DNA from: Thelephora terrestris
Taxonomy: Eukaryota > Basidiomycota > Agaricomycetes > Thelephorales > Thelephoraceae
Assembly (NCBI GenBank): GCA_015956445.1
Contig: WIUZ02000003.1
Span: forward strand, 1,240,001 to 1,304,000
Length of the DNA: 64,000 bases
Direction of reading: 5' to 3'
A program made the position numbers and the translations under genes. Of this stretch, positions 18,851 through 30,449 are shown piece by piece. The notes below the pieces were generated by a model. The model was not told the DNA's origin. It saw only the letters and a program-made list of their open reading frames with translations, and made no database searches. Numbering within the stretch: position 1 is the stretch's first letter; each line of letters begins with the position of its first letter.

Positions 18851-21800
18851 CTGTTTGTACCTCTATCTCACACAGCAAGCATGGCAAGTGTCAGATAACT
18901 TCAAACTGAGGAATAAACTAATACCCAATATTAGAGCTCATCCAGGACATGGGAAATTGGACCAATTTCCTCCCCACATCTCCAGTGAGGCACTGTGGTC
19001 AATAACCGCAACACTGTTCGCTCATGCAAATTCTGTGGTATTCTTCTTCTGACTGGTGAAAAACTGGGTTTCTGCTGTGGCCTAAATGGCAACCAGTATT
19101 TTCTCATACCATCTCTCCCTCCTCTTCCACCCGAGTATGATATTCTTATCAATGATCCAAACATCTCTCGCCTCTCACGCCGGTTAAACCTTATCTTCTC
19201 CTTTGCTGCATTAGAGTCATCACATGCTTTTCCAACTCCTGGCAACCCATCATTTGTTGCAATTTCCAGGCAGATATACCATAGAGTGCGGAGTAGCTCC
19301 AACTCAAACTCTGCTGTTCGTTGGCTTCTGTATGATGGATTTGACCCTTCAGCTGCTCCCCATAGTGATAATTCTATCCCGCCACTTTGGATAACTCTCC
19401 TCCACAAGTGCTTTTTGCGAGTCAATCCATTGACACAGTCACTCTCCTTTCTCCATGACCTCCAAATTCAGGATCCCAACAACTTCTCGGATGCAAGTGT
19501 TATAATTCGTGATATGGGCACATCAGAAATTGCAGCTATCATGTGTTATGATAATACTGTGCTTTCTGACATCTCTCCTCGATGCTTAGTTGTATCTCAG
19601 CAGCACGGCCAAGATCAGTATATACCAACTATCAGCCGCCTCTGGGAGCCACTTGCATATCCTCCCTTCTTCCCTTCAGGAACCCTTGGTTGGGGTTTGA
19701 TAGGCTCAGTGGGAGATTCTACACACCAATACAACAGTAGTGATTTTGATGCTCCTACAACACAGATCTGGTTATATCGAGCACGCCTTCTTCGCGAGTT
19801 CCGCTTCCATATCTTTGGCAGGCTCACAAATGAATATGTTGTTGATATGTTTACACGTGAGCTTGAATGCAGGCTCAGATATATTTGTTCCAACCAGTCA
19901 TGTTTACGATCCTTGGAGCATGATGCTGCATTAATGGCTGAAGAGACAGTTGAAGAGTCAGAAAATATCTACCTCCCTGCATCCTTCCTTGGATCTCGGA
20001 GATGGGTTTCAAATCAGATAGCTGACTCTCTTGCCATTGCGGCTGCCTATGGACCCCCTACCTTTTTCCTTACCTTTACATGCAATAGTGATTGGCCTGA
20101 AATTCAGTCACAGTTATTACCAGGACAGAACTTCACAGACATCCCAGTAGTTGTGTGCCGTGTCTTCAAGCAAAAACTTTCAAAGCTAATGACAGCCCTT
20201 CGCACAATGTTTCCTAATGCAGGGCACTTGATTTATTCAATTACTTCAATTGAATTTCAAAAGTGTGGCTTACCACATGCACATATCTTGCTGAAGTATG
20301 CACAGGATTGTCTTCTTCCTGAACATATCAATCAGGTTATATCAGCCACACTCCCAGCTGATCCTGCTGACTCTGCATTGGTTCTGAAATTCATGGTCCA
20401 TCAATCCCACCCTCCTGGTATTATCAACCATATTCCCCCTGACAGTGATCACCCACTCAGGTACTGTGAGCGTTGGGTGAACAACGCACGCATATGTCGT
20501 TTTGGATATCCAAAGCCCATAATACCACAAACAACATTTACTGAGAGTGGCCGGGTCCAATATCTACGATGCCAGCCATCAGATCAAAATATTGTCCCAC
20601 ACTGCCTTCCTCTCTTGCGAAAGTTCAAATGCCATATGAATATGGAAATTGGGGGCTCTGGCCAGTTATTCCAATATCTATTCAAATATATTCAAAAAGG
20701 TATGATACATATTTGAATATAGAACATTATTAACCATATGTCTCAGGTCCAGATCGTGCATATTTTCGTATCTCAGCCCAGACAGAGAATGATCAGATTG
20801 ATGAAATTGAAGAATACTGGAATGGCCACTACCATTCTGCCTCTGAAGCTACCTGGGGAATTCTTGGATTCAGTATTTCAAAGAAATCTCCAGCTGTCAC
20901 ATCACTACCTGTTCACCTACCAAACCCAATCTACAACCGGAGATACTCTACCCACAAACAAGTTGGATCACTCTCTGCTCTTGAAAGATACTTTCTTCGC
21001 CCTGATGGCACATTTCAAATTGATGGGACAATTCAGCATTTTTCAGATCTTTGTTATTCTGAATACTTTCAGCTCTTCCGCCTCCAATCATATGATCCCA
21101 CAAAAGCAAATGGCCAATCTCAATACTTCTTGGAAAAGAACCCTCCACCAAATGTCCCCACTATGCATGTCATTCTTCGCCACCACAGTAATCCACATAT
21201 TACCCGCCTCCAACTAGTTCGATTATTGTTTGGTGATGTTTTTTACCTCAGAGTCTTGCTTCAGACCCAGCCTGCACGCTCCTTTGAAGATCTCTGCACA
21301 GTCAATGGAACTCTCTACCCGTCTTTCCAAGGAGCCTGTGTTGCACTCAATCTATTTTCTGATGAAACAGAAGCAGAATACTGTTTTACAGAAGCTGTTG
21401 AGTCTTTACACACTCCTCACCAAATGCGCCTCCTCCTTATCCACATGCTCACTAATGAGTGTATTACTACACCACTTGCTATATGGGAAAAATTCCAACA
21501 ACCGTTATCTGAGGACTTTCATGTTTCAAATGGTGGTAATTGGAGCCTTGCTTTTTCAAGTGCACTCCTGGAAATTGCAGGGCGTCTGCGAGAGTATGGA
21601 AAAGAGCCTCGAGACTATGGCCTCCCTCAACCTACCTACATTTGAAATGAAGTTATAGCAGAAATTCAGAGGTGGTCATCAGATATCTCTCAGCTCCTCT
21701 TTGCAGCAGAAGAAGCAGTGATGTCATTCAATTCTGAACAAAGGGGGATATTTGATATTGTCTGGAATGCTATCCAGGACAATAAACCTCTGTGCCTCTA

Positions 21801-22796
21801 CATTGATGGAAAGGCCGGCCGTGGAAAAACCTACTTGGTGAATGCACTCTGTTCCCAAGTGCGGGGTCATGAAAAGATTGTCCTTGCAACTGCAACTTCA
21901 GCATTTGCAGCACAACTGTACCCTGGGGGGCAGACAACTCACTCTACATTTAAGGTATGGATAACCACACTTCTGCTTAATACATATAAATAATATCTTT
22001 TGACCTAGGTCCCTGTGAATGAGTGGAGTGAGATGCTAGAGTCTCCAATCTCTCCAACTGATTCACATGCAGCACTCATTTGCCAACCCAGACTTATCAT
22101 CTGGGATGAGGCTCCTATGGCCAACCGTGCAGTACTTGCCTGTGTTGATGAAACCTGCCGTCGGATTATGCAATGTGCTTTGCCATTTGGTGGAAAAGTG
22201 GTTGTTTTACTGGGTGACTTCCGTCAAACATGCCCTGTTATTCGCAAGGGTACCAAAGCTGAAGTCATTGATGCAAGCATTTCACGTTCTACTACTTGGC
22301 CAAACTTCACAATCAACCACCTTATCACTCCTATTCGAAATGCAGAGGATCCCCCCTTTGCTGCTTTTGTTGATGCAATTGGTGATGGAGGTGGGCCAGA
22401 GATCTCATTCCAAGGGTTGCAGCATGCCAAATGTACACTTGACATTATCAATTCTGTCTTCCCACAAAACATTATCAGCAATCCCACTCTCTGTTTGCGG
22501 CGATGTATTCTTGCCCCCACAAATGCACAAGTTTACACCTACAATTCAGCCATTCTAAACCTCCTTCCAGGCAGCCTGAAACTCTTCTGTGCTGCTGACT
22601 CGCTTGAAGAGCATACCAATGTCTCTGATGAATCTGAAAGTGATATTCTCCCAACTCCAGATGCTATCTTAGATTATGTCTCTAAGGTCTGATCAAAGGG
22701 AATGCCAGATTATACATTACTTATCAAGCTTGGTGGTGTTTATCAGCTCCTCCGGAACCTTTCAATTGATCGTGGTTGTCAGGGTTGTAGGCCTGC

Positions 22797-23420
22797 TTAC
22801 TGTTTGTGGGGCGCTAGAGGATTAGCGGAGGGATGTGGGGTGTCGGGTCGAGTTTTGAAGGGGGTTCCGGGCGTAGAGGTGAGAGGAGGAGGGATATCAA
22901 GCGAGAGTGGCGACTCTGTCTGATAAGGATGGACGGGCGAGTTATAGTCCTGGCAAAACTGATTCAATTGCTGAACGAACGGTTCGAAGTCTTGACCGCT
23001 GAGTTGTTCGAAGTGAACGAGATATTCTATAATTGAATAAGGTAGTTCAGTAGGGATGTCCCACCAAAGGACGATGAGAGCGGGACAATGAGTGTGAACG
23101 TTGGTGGTTAGATGGACTTTGGGAGACGGGAAGTAAAAGGCAGGGCTGACACTGAAATAGACCGTTGCTAGAACGCTCTCAGTGAGGTCTGAGTTCCAAA
23201 GGAACTGATGGTCTGCGCCTAGAAGGAAAAGAGGAGTAGTGACTCCGGCGTCGAGAGCTGCAAAGGGACGATAGTAAGGGAAATGGGTGAGTAAGCCGAC
23301 GGTTCGGTTTACTTGAAGACTTCTGATGAGTTTATACTCCCAGATAGATCTCCTAGCGTCAAGGACAACTGGTCGTTGAACGGGACTTGTAGATGGGAAA
23401 GGATTCGGGGCGCTGAACAT
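22797..23420 (-). CDS. Cassette ORF1, copy 2 (207 aa, unknown)
   Basis: The same 207-residue unknown protein as at 8478-9101, starting MFSAPNPFPSTSPVQRP and ending in APHKQ. It differs by scattered, mostly conservative changes (for example NIHTHSPAI to NVHTHCPAL; WEIP to WDIP; FERLSDQ to FEQLSGQ). Length and the hydrophobic/aromatic core are unchanged. It is carried by the cassette inserted in the Helitron and shares a bidirectional promoter region with ORF2. Confidence 0.65.
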   Translation of the reverse strand: MFSAPNPFPSTSPVQRPVVLDARRSIWEYKLIRSLQVNRTVGLLTHFPYYRPFAALDAGVTTPLFLLGADHQFLWNSDLTESVLATVYFSVSPAFYFPSPKVHLTTNVHTHCPALIVLWWDIPTELPYSIIEYLVHFEQLSGQDFEPFVQQLNQFCQDYNSPVHPYQTESPLSLDIPPPLTSTPGTPFKTRPDTPHPSANPLAPHKQ

Positions 23421-24075
23421 ACACTGGCAGGAGGATTCCTGCTAAAATGAGTTAGAAAGGGGTAAGACGTGAGGAGAATTCCTCAGCTTACTTGTATTCA
23501 GGGTGTGGGTAGAGGAGTACAGAAGAGATTGAGAATGGGGAAAAGGAAGGAGTGAACGCTCTTCCTTATATACCCAATCCTCTACAGGAGTCACTATTTT
23601 ACAACGGGTCAAACAGGAGTCAACATGGTCTGTGCGTAGTTTAGGGTAGGTTGGACGAGTCGGGGGAGTGGGACTTTGGAACGACAAATGATAAACTGAA
23701 ATAAGGGAACAATAGTAACGGAGTCGTTAGGAACATAATGGGGATTTCTCACGATCGATGGTAGTAATAGAAGGCTGATGGGGATTTCTCATGATCGGTG
23801 GGGATTTCTCTCGTTTCACGGTGGTAATAGAGGGCGGATGGGGATTTCCCGTGATCGATGGGGATTTCTCGGAATTGATGGGATCGCGATTGGGGTTGAG
23901 GGTTCGTTTACCCTAATGAGGACGTTAATGGATAATGGATTATTGTTTTCCCTTTTTGGTTTTCTTTGAGTCAGGATGTATTTAAGTCAGGGGGATTAAT
24001 GATCGTTCCCCTCATCGTCTCTTTTCCACTCCCACCAAACACCAGTACCACCTTCTCCAAACACCCACTACTACT

Positions 24076-24813
24076 ATGTCTTCTTTCGATGCTCACAACG
24101 CCGTGCTCAATGCTGCCGCCACCCCCTTCACCCCGTCTTTCGAGACGAATGCTCCCTACGACGTGGAGCAACATTTGTATGACTCCCCTGCCAACATCGC
24201 TCATGACAACCAGGTTGCCATTGACTTCCTCACTGCCCATAACGCCCCCGCCAAGTTCTGGGAACAGGCTGGTTATGAGGACCCCAGGCTTTCTGGGCCT
24301 CGTGTTCAAGCTACTCACCCTGGAGCCGTTCCTTTGTTGGACGCCATGGAGAGGGATAGGGAGGATAGGATTGCGAAACTGGAGAAGCGTGTGGACCTCA
24401 TGTACGTCATCATGAATAGCTTGAATGATGACTTCTCTCACTTTGCTTTGGAACATTGGGGACCTTTCCAGGCATCTCTCTTCCGATATTTCGGACACCA
24501 ATGCCATGGGACTTATTGCACCGACCCCCCTTGCAAGTCCCCAGTCGTCCCTTCGCCACCGCCAGGATCAGGGCGTTCCTCTCCCTCCATCCCCTCCCTG
24601 GAGTCCTGCCCCAGTTCGCCAGATGGTGGAGAGGTCCCAGAAGAAGAAGACCCGCAAGAGTCCGATGACTCGTTCTGGTCAACGTTGTCGTCCCTCCGAC
24701 AAGTCACGTCAGGTGAGGATGAAGTTGAAGGTGGAAGTGGCGGGTCTCCAAGACCGCTATGGGTTCGCCTTAGTGAGCGCAGCCTTGTCGGACGTGAAGC
24801 GGGAGATGTATGA
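24076..24813 (+). CDS. Cassette ORF2, copy 2 (245 aa, unknown)
   Basis: Counterpart of 9759-10496, starting MSSFDAHNAVLNAAATPF. The N-terminal third differs moderately from copy 1, but from about 24337 to 24820 the DNA is almost identical to 10020-10505 (one difference seen), which suggests recent recombination between copies. The overlapping second frame with Cys/His residues (CRECW, NPHHFAHRCPLPQNCSC) is also present and runs to about 24979. Function unknown. Confidence 0.6.
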   Translation: MSSFDAHNAVLNAAATPFTPSFETNAPYDVEQHLYDSPANIAHDNQVAIDFLTAHNAPAKFWEQAGYEDPRLSGPRVQATHPGAVPLLDAMERDREDRIAKLEKRVDLMYVIMNSLNDDFSHFALEHWGPFQASLFRYFGHQCHGTYCTDPPCKSPVVPSPPPGSGRSSPSIPSLESCPSSPDGGEVPEEEDPQESDDSFWSTLSSLRQVTSGEDEVEGGSGGSPRPLWVRLSERSLVGREAGDV

Positions 24814-25382
24814 TAGCTTGTCTCATGATGTGTTGGGGTGTAGGGAGTGTTGGCAGGATCCGGGGACGCGAGAGTGGTTTTACTGTCCTGAGAGTGTGTA
24901 TAACCCTCACCACTTTGCTCATCGTTGCCCCCTTCCTCAGAACTGTTCATGCGATGTCGACCCGTTTGTTCTTGTTTGAGTTTGTAGTTCTTTTTTCCCA
25001 TCCTTGTACTATTACTACTTTGAATGAGACCAATGTCTTGAATTACTTGTGCGATCTTGGCTACTATGTCACGCGTTCGTGACAGTGGTTTGGTCAAGAA
25101 TACCCGGGTATTTGTTACTGGTATTGGGCAAAAGCTCATCACTGTCCACCTCCTCAAATCAGTTGGCAATATATCATTCTCAGATCATGGAGATATACTC
25201 TTACCACATATTACATTTAAGGATACACTACCTTCTGGTCATACCCTCCTTCGCAAGCAGTTTCCTCTTGCTCCCGCATATGCCTCAACCTTCCACAGCT
25301 GTCAGGGCCTAACACTTGACTATGTTGGAATTGATCTAACTTGACCAGTTTTTACACATGGTCAACTGTACACCGCACTTTC

Positions 25383-27733
25383 TGTCATCGTCATGACTGC
25401 TATGCCCTTACCCTATTCATTTTTCACTTCATGGACACTCTTTTCTCACATTAACTAGTCCATTCATTCACCATTTTCCTTCTATTCACACCAAACGACG
25501 ACTATGATGATGGTTATATTCCAGAGATACTATGGTTTACTATGGTATCTAAGGAATGGCCCTGGACTGGGCGCGGTCCATTGCCTCCGCCTCTTCGGCC
25601 ACTGCTATCAACTCTGAGACTGGGATGTCCTGGAGATCACTCATCCAAGGATCCAAGGTAGACCGGTGCTCCTCTGGAGGTGGTATAGGAGTAGGCAAAG
25701 GAGAAGACGGCATGGAACCGTCAGTCCTCAGGACTGACTGGTAGGACGTCCCACCGGACCCGCTCGCCTCAGACTCAATTGGCACGAGCCGCCCCTTCCC
25801 CAATCTGTCTGCACGGCTGTAAGGCCCATGCTTATCCTTCCCGCGATGAGCACGCTGTCCTGTACGCGTAGGACCCGCTGGCGACCGACCCTCATCATCT
25901 GCCAAGGCTGACAGATCTTCCGGAGACCCACTCCCATGAAGGGCAACCAACACCTACAAGACCCCAAGTTAGTTCTAGACAAATAAGAACGGACTAGAGG
26001 TCCTACCGCATTCAAGGTAGACTCCATGGTGGTCACCCTACTCGACAAATGGTCGACAGTCCTCTCCAGATCCCGATGACGCCCTTGCTCGGTCTCCATC
26101 GATTCCTCCATCTCCTGAATCTGTCCTCGCAACTGATGGTTCTCCCGATTCAACATGTTGTTGTAATCAAACAACATCCCTCCCATCGCAGCAGCATATT
26201 GGATGGACCTAAGAACATCAGGGTTTGCCATCGGCAACTCCTCCTTCCCAATATCGGTCAAACCTCGCTCGATGTGAGCACGAAGCTGCAGGAATTCGTT
26301 ACCCTCCTCCTGGGCATGGATGATTGTTGAAGCCCAACACCTATTGACAAAGATCATGTCAGGCAACCACAAGCTGGCCTGGTCATCCATACGATCCAAC
26401 GCCTGGTCCCTGATCTGCTCCTCTTCAGGATAGATTTCATCCAAGTACTGGGGACAACGAGGACGAGTGTAGATTGCAGTGTTACCACGGGAGATCTTGG
26501 CGAACAGAAGATACGGCGCGCGGAAGAAGAAGTCCTTTTGACGGACGGGGTACGGATCAATTGGCTTGCGCGCATCAGAGCGAATCAAGCGCGGGTTGCA
26601 GGTGCCGGACTCCGGCGGGTAAACCTTGCGAGTCCTCTCTGGAGTCAACACATTGGCCTCCCTGGACGCCGACTGAAGCTTGTTGATGATAGTGGTGCTA
26701 GCTGGGTTAGTGGACCTGGGAACTTTGATCAGTATATGCCACGCGTATGCTATGCAAAGAAAGATGCCCCCACGCAGCACGGCCAGTGTTTCCCTTCACG
26801 GCAGCAGAGTTGGCAGAAGAAGACATAGTGTTGAGGAAGATTGGCTGGTTAAGCAAGAGAGTAGAAGAGAGGTTGGTAGCGACGAAAGTTGCTGAGGAAG
26901 CAAGCCCACGCTCCCCAACCTTAAATCCTATCCCAGCCAGCCAATCATCAGTCTCCGGCCGGAACCAAGGTGCCACGTCAGACTTAGTCACCGTGTCACG
27001 AGACTGCGCACAGACCAGCTGAGTCACTACTCAATTGGTGCTGATTCATTTGTTCCCACACACCAATTGTGCTTATGTTTCGGCCCGTCCATTCGGCCCG
27101 CTTACCACATTTCCACTTAGTTGTCATACACCCTTTTTATCCCATGTGATAACTTCATTCCCTCATGATTGCGTCTTATTCCGACCAAGGTTCATTATTT
27201 TATGCCATCCTTGCCTCATCCTTTGTTCTGTTTATGGAAGTTACTGGACCTTTAGTCATGCCCCCTCATGCCCCACGCTCCCACACATTCATTACCTTTC
27301 ATATTTTTCTAAGTCCGCTTTTAAAATATTTTCGTAGCAGGCACTCAGCCAAATTTCGCATTAGTGGACATGTTTAGTCACTCCTAAAGCAGAAACCGTC
27401 GCTACAGTATATAAGGACCTACTGTACAGAACAAGCTGATTATTGCAGGTTAGCTCCTCTTCCTTAGTGTGTCCCGAGCGACCCCTAGGCCTAGCAAGAG
27501 GCTATCTGTAAAACATCAGAGAGAAGCCCAGCATCTCTTTTTTGTATTGAACCAGCGAATCAAACCAGATACCTCTTTGAGGATAATCTAGTGAGTTCAA
27601 TCTCCTAGTTCTTGTGGGTTGTTTGGGCAGAGATAGTCTAGCACTATCCTCATAGCCTTGTTGGTTGCCTAGTGGGGACACCTGAACCATATAGAGTCGC
27701 TCAGCTGTAGCTAGGGCAAGAGTGGCCCTGACA
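25383..27733 (+). mobile_element. LTR-like unit D carrying an antisense gene
   Basis: A 2,351-bp element starting TGTCATCGTCATGACTGC and ending GAGTGGCCCTGACA, with a perfect 5-bp duplication CTTTC (25378-25382, 27734-27738). It is inserted in the Helitron helicase gene in the codons for TALS/RVRH. The right part is LTR-like, with a TATA box (CAGTATATAAGG, about 27408) about 320 bp before the end. The left and centre hold a minus-strand gene (25549-26829). Same architecture and same right terminus as units A and B, but a different gene. No direct repeat of its own ends and no retroelement enzyme was seen. Confidence 0.75.
25549..26829 (-). CDS. Antisense coiled-coil gene of unit D
   Basis: Unrecognised. 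It begins MSSSANSAAVKGNTGRAAWG at 26829. Central segments include PYPVRQKDFFFRAPYLLFAK and MDDQASLWLPDMIFVNRCW. A coiled coil follows (NRENHQLRGQIQEMEESMET). After an intron (about 25956-26008) there is a Ser/Pro-rich acidic tail ending at 25549. An additional intron is likely near 26711-26770. Like the gene of units A and B it starts with a short polar exon, has a central globular part and then a coiled coil, and runs against the LTR direction, though residue similarity is low. Role unknown; part of an LTR-kin fossil. Confidence 0.55.
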
Positions 27734-27829
27734 CTTTCCAGGGTAAGGCATCGCAATGCCCTGGTGGTGTTACTCCCTGATGGTCAAACAACAACAACAA
27801 ATATCACCTACCATGACATTCTGATTTAG

Positions 27830-28140
27830 CCAAGTCAGATGCAGCAAATTACTCATTGTTGGTGCAGAGTGGAGCAGAGGAATCAATGACGATAAGTTGG
27901 CAGTTATATAAGGGTTGGAAGGAAAAAAATACAGAGTGGAAATACAGGGGAGGGATAAGGATAAGCCATAAAGTGGTAGCTGAATGTGGGGATCTGGGTT
28001 GAGTAGGACTATCAGATGGTATATTGGAAAATATATCAATGTACTGTTTTGTTAATTTTTTTCACCTTATGTTACCTTTTCTTGATTATTTGTAATTATA
28101 CCATATACACAATTTCCAAGGCCTAAAAGACAATAAGAAA
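27830..28140. other. Helitron 3' flank
   Basis: AT-rich sequence following the RepHel stop. It probably contains the Helitron 3' end, but I could not fix a hairpin plus CTRR terminus. No gene seen. Confidence 0.35.
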
Positions 28141-28345
28141 GCTCACAGTAACTCGCAACAGCCAGACGTAGCTCGCAACGGCCAGACGTAGCTCACAATG
28201 GCCAGACGTGGCTCGCAACGGCTCAAAACTGTTGATGAATGCCTGCAGCAGTTCATGATAACTAATGACAGCCCATAACTGCTTGCAACGGCCTGCAGCA
28301 GCCTGTGATGGCTCTCAACAGCCTGTTGTGACTCACAACAAGTAG
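28141..28345. repeat. Degenerate minisatellite
   Basis: Imperfect tandem units of about 20 bp based on GTAGCTCGCAACGGCCAGAC, decaying rightward into CAACGGCCTGCAGCAGCCTG-like variants. It ends with a short perfect inverted repeat (TGTTGTG...CACAACA, about 28323-28339). No coding potential of its own. Confidence 0.6.
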
Positions 28346-29173
28346 AGTGACCCAAAATGTTGTGAAATCAGCAGACTTCAGTTTACTCTATGTTATTTTC
28401 AACATATAATTCGTCATATGTTATTTTCTTCATATGTTTGTTTCATTGTATGTTTATTTTGTCATATTTTTTTACTCATTTTCTCTTTGTCCAAACTACC
28501 ATTTTCATGCCGGTGAACTGGAGGTTCTTCTGGGGAACCTCTGTGAAGACAGAGGATCAAGGCCCAGAGAGTTCCTGTGGAGGTGGGTCCTAGGTTGTAC
28601 AGTGTCAAGGAACTCCAAGCAGCGACTGGGGAACAGTTGCGAAGAAAGTGCAAAGGTGGAGATACCAGAAGAGAGCTAGAGACAAAGCAAGAAAAGCAGA
28701 GAGATTGCGAGAGTTCCGAAAGAGTTCCGAGGGTTCCAAAGGGAAGATTCAACGAGAGGAGCAGAGAACACTAGGGGAAGACACTGAGGAAAGCAAGAAG
28801 ACACTGGGGACAACGAGGGGACTAGAGCAAAAGCTTCAGACTAGGAGGAGGGGAACATGGCTAACTGGACTTCAATAGGATGGAGCGCAATGATCTCCAG
28901 AGTAGCTAGTACAGGATATATATACTAAGGTCTGCTCTGAGAAGGATCCAGAGAAGAAAGGAGGGAAACTGCGAAATAGGGACCTATGATGCAATGGCGA
29001 AGTCATAGGGGAAGAGGAGAAAAGGGGAAAGTCGTCATGAAAGGGGAAAGTCATCATAAAGGGGGAACTAAGCAAAGGGGAAAGTCTTCTGGAGAAGAGG
29101 AAGCTCCGGCGAAGAGGAAGAAGTTCCGAAGAGGAGGAAGAAGTTCCGAAGAGGAGGAAGTTGCGAAGGTTGC
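28346..29173. other. Unassigned repeat-like region with purine-rich tract
   Basis: No gene is supported. The left part is AT-rich. The middle (28560-28880) is purine-rich with short frames only. A TATA-like GATATATATACTAAGG lies at about 28915. From about 28986 to 29170 there is a strong GAAGAGGAGGAAGAAGTTCC-type repeat. It may be a decayed LTR in minus orientation, but no ends were found. Confidence 0.35.
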
Positions 29174-29193
29174 TGTCAGGGTTGTAGGCCTGC

Positions 29194-29817
29194 TTACTGT
29201 TTGTGGGGTGCTAGAGGATTAGCGGAGGGATGTGGGGTGTCGGGTCGAGTTTTGAAGGGGGTTCCGGGCGTAGAGGTGAGAGGAGGAGGGATATCAAGCA
29301 AGAGTGGTGACTCTGTTTGATAAGGATAGACGGGCGAGTGGTAGTCCTGGCAGAATTGGTTCAAGTGCTGAATGAACGGTTCGAAGTCTTGACCGCTGAG
29401 TTGTTCGAAGTGAACGAGATACTCTATAATCGAATAAGGTAGTTCAGTTGGGATGTCCCACCAAAGGATGATAAGAGCGGGGGAGTGAGTGTGAACGTTG
29501 GTGGTTAAGTGGACTTTGGGAGAGGGGAAGTAAAAGGCAGGGCTAACGCTGAAATAGACCGTTGCTAGGACACTTTCAGTGAGGTCCGAGTTCCAAAGGA
29601 ACTGATGGTCTGCGCCTAGAAGGAAAGGAGGAGTAGTGACTCCGGAGTCGAGAGCTGCAAAGGGGCGATAGTAAGGGAAATGAGTGAGTAAACCGGTAGT
29701 TCGGTTTACTTGAAGACTTCTGATGAGTTTATACTCCCAGATAGATCTTCTAGCGTCAGGGACGGCTGGTCGTTGAACGGGGCTTGTAGAGGGAAAAGGA
29801 TTAGGGGCGCTGAACAT
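29194..29817 (-). CDS. Cassette ORF1, copy 3 (207 aa, unknown)
   Basis: Third copy of the unknown 207-residue protein (MFSAPNPFPSTSPVQRP to APHKQ), closer to copy 2 than to copy 1 (shares FEQLSGQ and NVHTHSPAL). Length and reading frame match the other two, although the element around it is incomplete. Confidence 0.6.
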   Translation of the reverse strand: MFSAPNPFPSTSPVQRPAVPDARRSIWEYKLIRSLQVNRTTGLLTHFPYYRPFAALDSGVTTPPFLLGADHQFLWNSDLTESVLATVYFSVSPAFYFPSPKVHLTTNVHTHSPALIILWWDIPTELPYSIIEYLVHFEQLSGQDFEPFIQHLNQFCQDYHSPVYPYQTESPLLLDIPPPLTSTPGTPFKTRPDTPHPSANPLAPHKQ

Positions 29818-30449
29818 ACACTGGCAGGAGGATTCCTGCTAAATGAGTCAGAAAGAGGTAAGACGTGAGGAGAATTCCTCAGCTTACTTGTATTCAGGTT
29901 GTGGGTAAAGGAGTACAGAAGAGATTGAGAATGGGGAAAAGAAGGAGCGAACACTCTTCCTTATATACCCAATCCTCTACAGGAGTCATTATTCTACAGC
30001 GAGTCAAACAAGAGTCAACATGGTCTGTGCGTAGTTTAGGGTAGGGTAGATGAGTCAAAATGAGGGGACTTAGGACGACCGATAGTAATTATTCATACGG
30101 GAACAATAGGGGTGCGAGTCGATGGAAGCATCCAGGGATTTCTTGTGTTCGATGGGGATTTCTCTGGATCAATGGTGGCAATAGAAGCGTGGTGGGGATT
30201 TCCCGTGATCGATGGGGATTTCTCATGATCGATGGGGATTTCTTGGGTTTGATGGGATCGCGATTGGGGTTGAGGGTTCGTTTATCCTAATTGGGACATT
30301 GATGGATAATGGGTTATTGTTTTCTTTTTGCGGTCCCCTTTGAGTCAGAAAGTATTTAAGTCAGGGGGATTAATGATCGTTCCCTCCATCGCCTCTTTCT
30401 CACTCCCACCAATCAACCACTACTCTCCTCTTAAACGTCTGCCACTACT

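Larger units (their letters stand above)
22777..25084 (+). mobile_element. Two-ORF LTR-like cassette, copy 2
   Basis: A 2,308-bp copy with the same ends as copy 1 (TGTCAGGGTTGTAGG... ...CGTTCGTGACA) and a perfect 5-bp duplication GTGGT (22772-22776, 25085-25089). It sits inside the Helitron helicase gene between the codons for LSIDRG and LVKN, so insertion boundaries can be read exactly. It has the same layout: ORF1 minus (22797-23420), minus TATA (about 23566), GATGGGGATTTCTC array (about 23735-23885), plus TATA-like TATTTAAG (about 23979), ORF2 plus (24076-24813). It looks whole and young. Confidence 0.85.
18989..27829 (+). mobile_element. Helitron, interrupted by two LTR-like elements
   Basis: A rolling-circle DNA transposon identified by its RepHel gene (18995-27829). 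The coordinates given are coding bounds; the 5'-TC and 3'-CTRR ends were not located with confidence. Two LTR-like elements are inserted in the helicase part: a two-ORF cassette (22777-25084, duplication GTGGT) and unit D (25383-27733, duplication CTTTC). Removing them in thought leaves about 4.2 kb of RepHel region, a usual size. Arrays of short repeats lie outside both ends (18567-18850, 28141-28345). Confidence 0.8.
18995..27829 (+). pseudogene. Helitron RepHel (HUH endonuclease plus PIF1-like helicase)
   Basis: Exons: 18995-20699, 20747-21954, 22009-22776, continuing at 25085-25382 and 27734-27829 after insertions. Order of parts: N-terminal zinc-knuckle-like CKFCG...GFCC; Rep HUH motif GLPHAHIL (about 20268); two-tyrosine motif LFQYLFKYIQKG (about 20665); Walker A in DGKAGRGKTYL (about 21808); Walker B in LIIWDEAPM (about 22095); LLGDFRQTCPV; LSIDRG|LVKNTRVFVTG; and DYVGIDLT...PVFTHGQLYTALS|RVRHRNALV. 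In-frame TGA codons lie at 21643, 22690 and 25342. The last sits where the family has Arg, so CGA to TGA is likely. With these stops and two insertions the gene is inactive. There is no ATG near the start; the N-terminus may lie in an unseen exon. Confidence 0.8.

Noticed and set aside
18569-18898. Open frames on both strands across the minisatellite
   Set aside because: Products of the tandem repeat; residues are repetitive and there is no start context or splice support.
25525-25552. Hairpin AGATACTAT...ATGGTATCT followed by CTAA, resembling a Helitron 3' end
   Set aside because: The Helitron coding sequence continues after 27733 once the CTTTC duplication of unit D is recognised, so this hairpin lies inside unit D and cannot be the Helitron end.
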